This document shows, piece by piece, positions 8,266 to 16,959 of a stretch of 34,473 nt of DNA. How positions within the stretch are numbered: the stretch's first letter is position 1; each line of letters starts with the position of its first letter. Source of the stretch: JALHST01 sp038316335 (lineage in GTDB: Bacteria > Bacteroidota > Bacteroidia > Flavobacteriales > Flavobacteriaceae). The stretch spans positions 1 to 34,473 of the forward strand of contig JBBQAM010000043.1 in assembly GCA_038316335.1 (NCBI GenBank), given 5' to 3'. Position numbers and translations under genes: made by a program. The notes under the pieces were generated by a model. That model worked only from the letters and a program-made list of their open reading frames with translations, was not told the DNA's origin and ran no database searches.

Positions 8266-10107
8266 TCAATATCCGGGGTTTTGAGTAAGTTGAGGTGCCC
8301 TGTTGAGCTCATCAATCGGGATGGGTACCCAATATAATTTTTCTTGAACTGGACCCCGTTCCTGAACTTGCAGTTGCCTCCATGTTGTGGTTGCCGTATT
8401 GTTGTCTAAATTCTTTGTTTCGATAATATCGACGCCTGTAGCGTTGGCCAGGGCGGTATCAAGAATTTTCCATCTTCTCATATCGTACCATCTAACATCT
8501 TCATGAACAAATTCGATTCTTCTCTCATAATGCAATGCCTGCGTAATATCACCAGTAAAATCAGGAAGTCCGGCACGGTTACGAATCAAGTTGATATTTG
8601 TGGTCGCCTCTTCGTTTTGGCTTAGTCCTAAACATGCTTCGGCATAGTTGAGAACAATTTCTGCGTAGCGTAGTTCAAACCATGCATTTTCATTGTTGTT
8701 CGATTCGGTACCGTAAACGTCCTTATCTAAATATTTTTTAAACGTATATCCGGTATAGGTTCCATCATCAGGGTCAATTGGCCCTTGTCTGGTATCAATG
8801 CCGTAGATTTTGCTGACTTCTTGACCATTGCTAATTGTTATACGGGTCCTTCGGTCATAAATGCCAAGGGGGTCCCTATCGGCAAGGTCTGCAAAACGTG
8901 GCTGCCATTGAACACTGTCATATAATATGGTGGCATAAAACCTAGGCTCTCGGTTTTTATACATGTTCTGTGAGCTATACTTAGAGGAAATGTTTTGGTA
9001 ATAGCCCTGGCCATCTACTTGATAGTGGCCCGAAAAATCGGAGCCATCCTCCATTTCAAAGGCATCCACAAGATTACCTGTAGGAGCATTGCATCCGTAC
9101 ATGACAAAGCCGTTGGTACCGTTAATCAGGTTCATTTGGTTTCTACTACCCACATCCTTTAAAAACATTTTCCCCCAAATTACCTCATTACTGCCCAAAT
9201 CTTTAGCTCGGAAAAAATTGTAAAAATTTTCGGCTACAGCTGCCTTATCGGGAGCACCGAAGTTTTCAAGGGTATAATTGCCCAGGTCCATTACTGCTTT
9301 TGCCGCATTTTTAGCCGCAGTAAAAAGGGCTGTTCTGTCAGCACCCTGATAGCCAACATATTCATTAGCAGCGGTTCCATCGGCAGTCAAATCACTAGCC
9401 GCAAATGTCAAGATCCTTGATTTAAGTGCCAAGGCCGCTCCAATCGTGGCCCTACCCATTTCGGTGTCGCCCTTTGATTTTAGTAACGTAGCAGCCTGAT
9501 CACATTCTTGTGCTATAAAATCAATGGTTTCCTTAAAAGTAGATCTATTGAATGAAAGGAAATCACCACTAACTTCAAAAGGTTCGGTCAAAACAACTAC
9601 TCCACCATAATTACGGGCCAATTGCACATAGCAAAAAGCCCTCAAAAATAAAGCTTCACCCTTCAATAATTGGGTCTTCTCCTCAATGGAAGCCTTTTCG
9701 GCCTCAGGATAGGAAGCCGGTACTTTTTCAATATTCGCAAGAAATACGTTTAGTTTTTGAATGTTATTGTACATGACACCCCATGTAGTATAATCAAATG
9801 CCCAAATACCAAATGGGGTTGTGTTGCTCGATGAAATATTCCCAGTCAGGTAATTATCCGTACCAAAACCATGGGTATCATGTGATTCATCAGTAAGTGA
9901 GGCATAAGAAAGATATCCAAAGCCGCCTGTAATAGCACCTCCATAGACATCTTGAAGATATCGATCGACTAAATTAATATCCGTCCAAAGAATAGACTCC
10001 GACACTTTATCAACAGGAGATTTGTCCAAAATGGTGTCTTTGTTGCATGCTATTGCCAATAGGGACAGTACTAGAAAAAATATGATTTTAGATTTTGATG
10101 CTTTCAT
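8266..10107 (-). CDS. susD: SusD/RagB family nutrient-binding outer-membrane lipoprotein
   Basis: A 613-residue surface glycan-binding lipoprotein. The signal peptide ends in LAIAC with Cys21 as the lipidation site, followed by the NKD/LDK acidic-charged stretch typical of Bacteroidota lipoproteins exported to the surface. The SusD fold is shown by the TPR-like helical segment (KGEALFLRAFCYVQLARNYG, about 149-168), ELRYAEIVLNYAEA, and the C-terminal LNLIRNRAGLP / YERRIEFVHEDVRWYDMRRW block. That block and the RAFCYVQLARNYGGV helix are hallmarks of the family. It follows susC by 30 bases and works as the lid of the SusC barrel. At 613 residues it is on the long side. The sugar ligand is unknown. 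Confidence 0.97.
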   Translation of the reverse strand: MKASKSKIIFFLVLSLLAIACNKDTILDKSPVDKVSESILWTDINLVDRYLQDVYGGAITGGFGYLSYASLTDESHDTHGFGTDNYLTGNISSSNTTPFGIWAFDYTTWGVMYNNIQKLNVFLANIEKVPASYPEAEKASIEEKTQLLKGEALFLRAFCYVQLARNYGGVVVLTEPFEVSGDFLSFNRSTFKETIDFIAQECDQAATLLKSKGDTEMGRATIGAALALKSRILTFAASDLTADGTAANEYVGYQGADRTALFTAAKNAAKAVMDLGNYTLENFGAPDKAAVAENFYNFFRAKDLGSNEVIWGKMFLKDVGSRNQMNLINGTNGFVMYGCNAPTGNLVDAFEMEDGSDFSGHYQVDGQGYYQNISSKYSSQNMYKNREPRFYATILYDSVQWQPRFADLADRDPLGIYDRRTRITISNGQEVSKIYGIDTRQGPIDPDDGTYTGYTFKKYLDKDVYGTESNNNENAWFELRYAEIVLNYAEACLGLSQNEEATTNINLIRNRAGLPDFTGDITQALHYERRIEFVHEDVRWYDMRRWKILDTALANATGVDIIETKNLDNNTATTTWRQLQVQERGPVQEKLYWVPIPIDELNRAPQLTQNPGY

Positions 10108-10137
10108 AGCTATATAATTAAATTCAACTAGATTTTT

Positions 10138-13100
10138 TTAAAAAGTAATTCTTGCACCGATTGCAAAGGTTTTCATAAGCGGGTAGAATGTAGCATTTGT
10201 AGCATACTGATCATCCAATTTATCATTGCCCCCAAGTTCGGGATCGGTAATTTTATTTCCTGAGTAAATAAGGAATAGATTCTGACCCGATAGATATATC
10301 TGACCCGCTGCCAACCCTAAGGATTTCTGTAAATTTTGCGGTAAATTATAGGTCAATTGAATATTTTTCATTCGAGCAAAAGCAGTACTTTGATAGGTAT
10401 AGTTCGTTAGGTAATCGCTCCTCCAATACGCATCATTTCTATCAAAGGCCCTAGGTTTTTGCGCATCGATATTATCGGGGGTCCATCTTCCATCCGCATC
10501 ATACTGAAAATAGTTTCCTGAAAACCCTTGTAATTGTGCATACATTCTTCTCATGGCGCTGCCAGAACCCTGAACCAGACCGCTAAGACCCCAATTTTTG
10601 TAATTTAAGTTAAGCGATATGCCGTAGGTAATTTCGGGATCCACTGTTTTCGGAAATAAGATCCTATCATCATTGTTTATCTCGCCGTTTTTATCAAAGT
10701 CCTCTATAATAATATCCCCAGGTATCGCCCCGTTAACGTGCGGGGTATTATCAATTTGTGCCTGATCCCGAAATATGCCAATGGCGTTATACAATAGTTC
10801 GGTGCCTTGAGGATTGCCGGTCAACCTTTGCCAGGGAACATTCCGTGCAGGCTCGTCAAATTCTATAACTTTATTGCGCGAAAACGCCAAGTTTGTATTC
10901 AACGCATAGGAGAAATCCTCAATTTGATCATGGTATCCCAATACCACTTCAAACCCTTTGGTATCTACTATCCCAAAATTTTCATCTGGGAGGTTGATTC
11001 CCGCAAATTCTGGTACCGAAACATTTCTTTTTACGAGAATATCATTCCGTCTTTGATAAAAAACATCTAGGTTCAGTTCTAAACGGTTGTTTAGCATAAG
11101 CGACTCGAAACCCGCATTATAGACGTTGGCGACTTCCCAGGTTATAAATGGGTTGCTAGCTACCTCTTGGCTAAGGCCCGAAGAGTAGACCCTTGAGCCA
11201 AGTACCGCTCCATTGCTAAGTTCGTAACTGGACAGGTATTGAAAAGGATCGACAAGGTCATTGCCCATCTGCCCCCAAGAGGCTTTCAGTTTAAAAAAAT
11301 CGATGAACCCTAAATTCTTTTTCCAGAAATCCTCATTGGAGATTTTCCACCCGGCCAGCACACTCGGAAAATTTCCCCAGCGACCATTCTCCTTCGAAAA
11401 TCGTAAAGAGCCGTCCCTGCGAAATGAAAACTGTAATAAATAGGTTTCATTATAGTCATATGAAAATCTGCCGAAATAATTAATGCGCGAATCTATCGAA
11501 ACAAATTCCGAGTTGTCTTTCTCTGCATCACTTCCAGCAAATAGATATGGCAAGCGGTCACTAATAAAATTTTTTCTGAACGCGGTAATTCCTTTCCCTT
11601 CGAATTCCGAAGTTTCGTAGGCAACAAATGCATTAATATTGTGCTTGTCATTTATGGTTGTCGTATAATCGAGTTTTGCATTAAAGGTTTTGGTTGCCGC
11701 ATCGTCATAGTAATTTCTTAGGAAAGGTTTGATGTCGCCCCCTTTGAGACTTCCGACCAGAAATGCCGAACCGTCTTCGGCCCCAGTATTACCAGCGGCA
11801 AAATATGCAGGCTCGTCCAATTGATACAATGTCCAAGGGGTTTGAAATAATTTTCTTTGGCCCAGACTTAAATCGTAGGCGTAATAACTGGACAAGGCCA
11901 ATCCGGTAATACCCGGAATCTTCAAGTTGGCGCTAAAAATCGTATTCGCCCTGTACTGTTTTGAATTATCGAAACCCGTTTGACTTGTCGAGGAAACAAC
12001 AGGATTTTGGCCATATGCAATATCCGGTCCAGGCAGCCCATTTGGATAATATGCGGGAGATGTGGGAAGACTTTTTATGGCTCCTTCGAAATTAAAATTG
12101 GCACTCGTGGATGGATATTTCCTATTTTCCTGCGAGCCATTGATATCAAGCCCTAAGGTTAAATATTCATTGATCTTGGCATTGACATTGGCCTTAATAT
12201 TATATCGGTTAAAAGTAGTTGCCGAATTTTTGAAAATCCCTTCGTCTTTTTGGGTACCAAACGAGACCCAGTAACTTACATCTTTACTCCCTCCGCTCAG
12301 AGATAAATTATGGTTGTTCGTCAAACTAAAATCCGCAAGTGATGCCTTGAACCAGTCTGTATTCGGATTGGTCCATGGAAATTGTCCGGATCGATACCTT
12401 TCAATATCATTTAAAGAATATTTCATGTTTGCCTCATCTACTCCTGCATACATCTGTGTTTCGCGAATCATTTCGGCATATGTGGGCGCATCGGCCATTT
12501 TAGGTAGTTTTGTAGGAGATTGAAAACCATAGTAAAAGCCGTAATTTACGGTCAAAGGGGTTTCTTGCAAGCCTCGCTTGGTGGTAACGAGAATGACTCC
12601 ATTGGCAGCCCTAGCACCATAAATTGCTGCCGAGGCATCTTTAAGTACACTTACACTTTCAATATCACTGATGTTCAGGGAATTTAAATCCCTTCCAGGA
12701 ATTCCATCGATGACCACTAGTGGTTCTCCATTGCCCAAAGTGCCCTTGCCCCTAATTCGTATAGACGCTCTATCATTTCCCGGCTCACCATTCGATTGTT
12801 GGATTACCGCCCCTGGGAGTCGGCCGGCCAATGCATTTGAAATATTGGATACGGCAACTCTGTTCAGCTCTTTTGCGCTAACGGTTTCAACAGAACCGAT
12901 TACGTTGACTTTTTTCTGGACACCATAACCAACTACCACGACTTCATCTAATCCGGCAGCACTTTCTTCCATGGAAATAGTTAAGGTAGATTGCCCATTT
13001 ACAGCAATTTCTTTTGTAGCAAAGCCAATAAAGGTCACTTCCAAAATAGCATTATTACTGGACAGATCTATTGAGAAATTACCATCAAAGTCTGCAGTAA

Positions 13101-13275
13101 CTCCATGGGTCGTTCCCATTTCTACGATATTTGCTCCAGGCAGAGGTTGGCTATTTTGATCGGTCACAATGCCAGTTACTGTTATTTGGGTGAATCCAGA
13201 AACCGCAAAGCAGAAGGCTACTAGCGACAATAAAAGGTTTTTTTTTGAATTCATTCGAGAAGGAAAGTTTTTCAT
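10138..13275 (-). CDS. susC: SusC/RagA family TonB-linked outer-membrane transporter
   Basis: A 1045-residue TonB-dependent receptor. It has a signal peptide (MKNFPSR... to about residue 29; an alternative Met8 start at 13254 is equally plausible), a carboxypeptidase-D-like domain (31-102, GIVTDQNSQPLPGANI), and the TonB box region DEVVVVGYG (110-118). The plug domain with LVVIDGIPG (186-194) and VLKDASAAIYGARAANGVI follows, then a long beta-barrel ending in Phe, as outer-membrane barrels do. No STN signalling domain is present, so it does not appear to talk to an anti-sigma factor; regulation is more likely by the divergent GntR gene. It is the first gene of the minus-strand utilisation operon and forms the oligosaccharide import channel with SusD. 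Confidence 0.97.
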   Translation of the reverse strand: MKNFPSRMNSKKNLLLSLVAFCFAVSGFTQITVTGIVTDQNSQPLPGANIVEMGTTHGVTADFDGNFSIDLSSNNAILEVTFIGFATKEIAVNGQSTLTISMEESAAGLDEVVVVGYGVQKKVNVIGSVETVSAKELNRVAVSNISNALAGRLPGAVIQQSNGEPGNDRASIRIRGKGTLGNGEPLVVIDGIPGRDLNSLNISDIESVSVLKDASAAIYGARAANGVILVTTKRGLQETPLTVNYGFYYGFQSPTKLPKMADAPTYAEMIRETQMYAGVDEANMKYSLNDIERYRSGQFPWTNPNTDWFKASLADFSLTNNHNLSLSGGSKDVSYWVSFGTQKDEGIFKNSATTFNRYNIKANVNAKINEYLTLGLDINGSQENRKYPSTSANFNFEGAIKSLPTSPAYYPNGLPGPDIAYGQNPVVSSTSQTGFDNSKQYRANTIFSANLKIPGITGLALSSYYAYDLSLGQRKLFQTPWTLYQLDEPAYFAAGNTGAEDGSAFLVGSLKGGDIKPFLRNYYDDAATKTFNAKLDYTTTINDKHNINAFVAYETSEFEGKGITAFRKNFISDRLPYLFAGSDAEKDNSEFVSIDSRINYFGRFSYDYNETYLLQFSFRRDGSLRFSKENGRWGNFPSVLAGWKISNEDFWKKNLGFIDFFKLKASWGQMGNDLVDPFQYLSSYELSNGAVLGSRVYSSGLSQEVASNPFITWEVANVYNAGFESLMLNNRLELNLDVFYQRRNDILVKRNVSVPEFAGINLPDENFGIVDTKGFEVVLGYHDQIEDFSYALNTNLAFSRNKVIEFDEPARNVPWQRLTGNPQGTELLYNAIGIFRDQAQIDNTPHVNGAIPGDIIIEDFDKNGEINNDDRILFPKTVDPEITYGISLNLNYKNWGLSGLVQGSGSAMRRMYAQLQGFSGNYFQYDADGRWTPDNIDAQKPRAFDRNDAYWRSDYLTNYTYQSTAFARMKNIQLTYNLPQNLQKSLGLAAGQIYLSGQNLFLIYSGNKITDPELGGNDKLDDQYATNATFYPLMKTFAIGARITF

Positions 13276-14264
13276 CGGAATAGGTATTAGTCGTTTATTT
13301 TATCACAAAATGGTTAAAGCCTTGCGTATAGTATAGCATATCAAACCCCATCAAGAATGTCACACTTCACTAGTTTGGTTTCACTATTCTTCACCATTCC
13401 GTTTAATCCTATTTTCCTTTGCGAACCCAAGTAATCAAATATAAAATTTTTTTATAAATAAAAAAATTATTAATATTTTTATTTATAATATGTAATAAGG
13501 CATAGTTTATTTAATTTCTTCAAAAAGCCGCAAATCATTAAACTTGACGGCTTAATTTAGCTGGCACTTACCAAAAAAAGAATAGCACTCTTAAAACAAG
13601 ACCATTTAGTGTATTAATTAGATTGGTTGAAAAAACTGAAGTACAATTGGCTAAGTATCTATTGGTTTGGGTTTCGCATGAAAGCGCTAAAGTTTCTCGC
13701 CCGTTGTGAATTCCCCATCCCCCTTTTCGACATTGTATTGGTTTTTTATCTTCTTTGCCATTATCATTTCGTCTATGATGATGGCAACTTTGGTCGGAAA
13801 TGTTCTTTTTCCTGAAGATTGTTTCGCTACAGTAACGGAGAGACCAGTTTCTTCATTTGAACCTATTTTATATGAACTCTTGCATATCTGGTAATTACCC
13901 ATTTTCTATATCGCCAGTTGCGTAGTACCGAAACGAATAGACACATCTGATCTTTCGAAATAAAGCCTTTCGTTATTTAAACTCGGTTGCACTTACATGT
14001 CACCGTTCACCTTGGATTTCACGCTTGCCAACATGTTTGACCAAGATTTTTAACAATATTTGGTTATCCAACTAGTTGTTAGTTAATCATAAAGATTATG
14101 AGATGTCTTTCGTTAGCTATGGATTCAGCACTAAAATATTCACCTAAAGGCGATTCATTTTTGCCCGTATGTTCATTAATGGTCAATTATTGTGAAGATT
14201 TTAAAACAGTGTCCTATTCATAAAAAATTAGTTATTTTACTAAAAATATTTTGGTTTACCTCTT
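13276..14264. other. Divergent intergenic region between susC and gntR
   Basis: These 989 bases hold no convincing gene. Several reading frames of about 60-70 codons overlap on both strands between 13627 and 13902 but carry no recognisable protein pattern. The susC-proximal part contains three near-identical TTCAC(T/C)A boxes (13366, 13380, 13390) and an all-A/T 13-base inverted repeat (13452-13488). The susC promoter should be here; a TATATTTG-like minus-strand -7 element sits at 13436-13443, but no matching TTTG -33 was found. Confidence 0.6.
13452..13488. repeat. A/T-only inverted repeat, 13-base arms with 11-base loop
   Basis: TTATAAATAAAAA at 13452-13464 is matched perfectly by TTTTTATTTATAA at 13476-13488. 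It lies 177-213 bases upstream of the susC start. It could be a regulator site, an upstream promoter element, or a chance product of extreme AT content. Confidence 0.6.
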
Positions 14265-15185
14265 ATGAGCGAATACAGCAAATTAATTCTTTCATCTACC
14301 AATAAGCTTTTGGACTATTTTAGTACGTTTCCGGAAGTACCCTGTGGTTTTCCCTCCAACAATAAAATAGCAAAGGAACTTAAAGTCAGTAATACCACCG
14401 TTATTAAAATTATTGAGGTATTGTGCAAAAAAGGCATTGCCCGTAAAGACGGAACAAACAAAATTTTGTTACGAAAACCAAAACCGTCTGATTATTTTTC
14501 ATCAAAAGAAATGGATAATTCCAAAACGGATATGGCAGAAAGACTTATTTTGAAAAAAATATCAGCATATGAGTTAAAACCTGGAGATCGTTTTTCCGAA
14601 CTAGAATTAGCCAGGGAATTAAATTTTAATACCGTAGTGCTCCGCGAAGCTTTAATTAAAATCGCTCAAATCGGCATTATTTCCAAGCATCCTCATCAAA
14701 AATGGAAAGTCGTCGAATTTTCTTCGGATATGCTTGAAGAAATAGCTGTCATAAGAAAATTATATGAAGGTCATGCAATTCAAGCATTACAAAAATTGCC
14801 GGAGGCAAGTTCCATCTGGACCGCATTTGAAGAACTGGAAAAATCCCATTGTAAATTGTTGGAGCAGCCCAATATTAGTTTCGATGAACTTACGAACCTT
14901 GAACGCTTATTCCATAGTACCTTGATAAAATCATGTCACAATAGGTTTATAGAAGAGTCCTATAATTCAATTTTTACCCTTATTAATTTTCATTTATGGC
15001 AAATAGAATATGACCGTCCAAAGATTATAAGGGTTTTTACACAACACTTGTCAATTTTAAGAGCTTTGCTAAATAAGGATTTTCCAAAAGCTATGGAAGC
15101 GATGGAATTACATTTAGAGCATGCAAAGGAGAGTATGAAAACTCTTAATAAGGAATTAGAAAATGATAAAAAATTAAGAATATAA
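14265..15185 (+). CDS. GntR-family transcriptional regulator with two winged helices and an FCD domain
   Basis: A 306-residue regulator divergent from the sugar operon. A first winged-helix segment spans about residues 7-70 (SNNKIAKELKVSNTTVIKII). A second, more typical GntR segment spans about 88-150 (LKPGDRFSELELARELNFNTVVLREAL). An all-helical FCD ligand domain follows (about 155-292), with H217, H225 and H261 as candidate metal or ligand residues near the usual positions. FCD regulators usually sense sugar acids or other carboxylates, which fits control by an aldonate or keto-deoxy-sugar acid of this pathway. The double DNA-binding arrangement is unusual for FadR-type GntR proteins; the first domain might be involved in dimerisation rather than DNA contact. 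Confidence 0.9.
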   Translation: MSEYSKLILSSTNKLLDYFSTFPEVPCGFPSNNKIAKELKVSNTTVIKIIEVLCKKGIARKDGTNKILLRKPKPSDYFSSKEMDNSKTDMAERLILKKISAYELKPGDRFSELELARELNFNTVVLREALIKIAQIGIISKHPHQKWKVVEFSSDMLEEIAVIRKLYEGHAIQALQKLPEASSIWTAFEELEKSHCKLLEQPNISFDELTNLERLFHSTLIKSCHNRFIEESYNSIFTLINFHLWQIEYDRPKIIRVFTQHLSILRALLNKDFPKAMEAMELHLEHAKESMKTLNKELENDKKLRI

Positions 15186-16087
15186 ATATAACAAATTGAT
15201 TAAGAATATTTTGCATTAATAATTTTGCAGAAAAACGGAATCCTGATCTACATTTAAACTTGAATTTATCTCAAAATAAAAGACTAAAATAGCTACTCTT
15301 AAAATCAATTTGGATACTCTTATTCTCTTAGTTTTCTAATGTGTTCTGGGTTGTCATCAAAAATCTTGACATATTTTGAACAGTTTAAGTAATGGGTATA
15401 GGAAAATGCTGGATATTCTCCAATAATTAATGCATTAATAAATATTTATTCCATCACTTGAAAAAGGAAGAACTCAGACCCTATATTCTAAAGAAAACCA
15501 AGTTTAATTAACCATCAAAATAGAACTAATTAATGCTCCAAGTGTGGATAAAATAAATTTGAATCGATTTACGCTAGTTTGATATACGGTTCTAATCTTT
15601 AGAAAGCAAAAGTATCAAAACGCTTGAAATGTGTCCTATCGCGTCTCCTGTTTTTAGATTATTCAATCGAAAATACTATTAATAAAGGGCATTTAAAGTG
15701 AATACTATAAGAGACCGTACCTGCGACGTATCTAAGAAGAATATATTTTAAAAAGAAAAAATCGGTATGTAAAACGGCTATTTGTAAGCCCTATACCTAT
15801 TTGATTTAAAACTCAAATTGGCCTTGAACCTTTTCACAAGTTCATAACAATCCTAAAACTAGATCAATCATGGGTTTTAAGAATGGTAAGTGGTGCACCT
15901 AAGCTTATTCAACCAATTGAGATGGTATGTAGTCTATTTAGATGTTCCGGTAATTTAGTGGTTTGGCAAAATCATTTTTTGAAAATAAGGTCCCCGATTA
16001 ATTTAATTAACTTTATCGTAGATTGTTCATTCATAGGTATATTGGGCATTTTGACATGTGAACTTTTCAACTTTAAAAATAAATTAA
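15186..16087. other. Gene-poor AT-rich spacer with one short coding-like remnant
   Basis: These 902 bases between the GntR regulator and the SOUL gene contain no intact gene that I can support. A 97-codon plus-strand frame from 15883 overlaps the SOUL start in another frame and looks random. A 41-codon minus-strand stretch at 15320-15445 has protein-like composition and is listed separately. No tRNA or repeat element was recognised. Confidence 0.6.
15320..15445 (-). pseudogene. Possible 3' remnant of a decayed gene
   Basis: A minus-strand frame of 41 codons ends at TAA 15320-15322 and has no start codon at its head. The peptide ends CSKYVKIFDDNPEHIRKLRE and has balanced charged and aromatic content unlike the surrounding low-complexity translations. 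An in-frame stop lies directly upstream, so no intact gene exists. The parent family is not recognised. The chance explanation cannot be excluded. Confidence 0.3.
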
Positions 16088-16702
16088 ATGAAAACAGCCT
16101 TGATAATTCTTGGTATCCTATTCTTGGTTTTTATCATTGTCCAAATCTATGCAATGAGAAGCCGAAGCATTATTGAAAATTATCCGTTTACCGTAGTTAA
16201 AACCTACAAGGAATTCGAAATACGCACGTATGAGGCCAGATTGTTCACCTCAATCAAACTGCCAACCAACGAATATAAAAAAGGTTCCAGCATGGGCTTC
16301 TCAATTTTGGCGGGTTATATATTTGGCGGGAACGAAGCCAAAGAAAAAATTTCCATGACCTCACCGGTTAGTATGTCCTTGGAAGATTCCATGACCATGA
16401 TGTTCATGGTGCCGAAAGACCTCAAAAAGGAAAATCTCCCCAAGCCGGACCGAGCTGATATCCTATTCCGCGAAGAACCTGCCAAGACCGTTGCAGCCAT
16501 TGCCTTTGGAGGATGGGCCGATTCTAAGAAAATCGACCGCTACAGAAACAAGTTGAAGAAGGTTTTGGAAGCGGAAGATATTCCATACGCCGACCGTTTT
16601 TACTTTTTAGGGTACAATCCGCCTTTCGATATCCTGAATAGAAAAAATGAAGTTATTGTCGAACTGGAAATGGATTTTAAAGCTCGTTCGCTTAGCGAAT
16701 AA
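16088..16702 (+). CDS. SOUL family haem-binding-like protein
   Basis: A 204-residue protein with one N-terminal transmembrane or signal-anchor helix (about 3-22) followed by a SOUL domain. Diagnostic stretches are VKTYKEFEIRTYEARLFTSI (39-58), the glycine-rich AGYIFGGNEAKEKISMTSPV (about 75-94), FMVPKDL, and FGGWADSKKI. SOUL proteins in bacteria are often assigned haem binding, but the fold does not prove it. It stands alone, with a long spacer upstream and the convergent efflux operon downstream, so context gives no hint of partner. Confidence 0.93.
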   Translation: MKTALIILGILFLVFIIVQIYAMRSRSIIENYPFTVVKTYKEFEIRTYEARLFTSIKLPTNEYKKGSSMGFSILAGYIFGGNEAKEKISMTSPVSMSLEDSMTMMFMVPKDLKKENLPKPDRADILFREEPAKTVAAIAFGGWADSKKIDRYRNKLKKVLEAEDIPYADRFYFLGYNPPFDILNRKNEVIVELEMDFKARSLSE

Positions 16703-16765
16703 TGGTATTTCCTGCCACCTTTGATTTGCAGAATATTTGGGCATTCATAATTTGGTACATAAATA

Positions 16766-16795
16766 AAGGCTCCCTTGGTATATCGGGCCTATTTT
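16766..16795. terminator. Possible bidirectional terminator between the SOUL gene and tolC-like gene
   Basis: The 257-base convergent gap contains AGGCTC (16767-16772) that can pair with GGGCCT (16785-16790) through one G-U pair, followed by a short ATTTTA run on the plus strand. The stem is short and the loop 12 bases, so this is a weak candidate. The remaining convergent gap shows nothing else. Confidence 0.3.
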
Positions 16796-16959
16796 AATGG
16801 AGTTCATTTTTTTTGTCTATTTCTAGATAGTTGATTAGTTTGTAATTTAAATCTTATTTCGAACCAACTCACTAGCAACTGGCCGCTGTACGTCTCATTG
16901 CCGATCCAAGATGATTTGCTTATAAGGCATTCTCCAAGGAAGTATCTGAATTCGGACGA

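Noticed and set aside
13430..13445. susC promoter of Bacteroidota type
   Set aside because: A TATATTTG-like -7 occurs on the minus strand at 13436-13443, but no TTTG -33 at the right distance was found, so it was not listed as a promoter.
13627..13902. Overlapping 62-71-residue frames on both strands in the susC-gntR spacer
   Set aside because: Three frames overlap the same bases with no recognised domain, no spaced ribosome site and odd composition; likely chance.
15883..16176. 97-residue plus-strand frame upstream of the SOUL gene
   Set aside because: It overlaps the SOUL start in another frame, and its content looks random.
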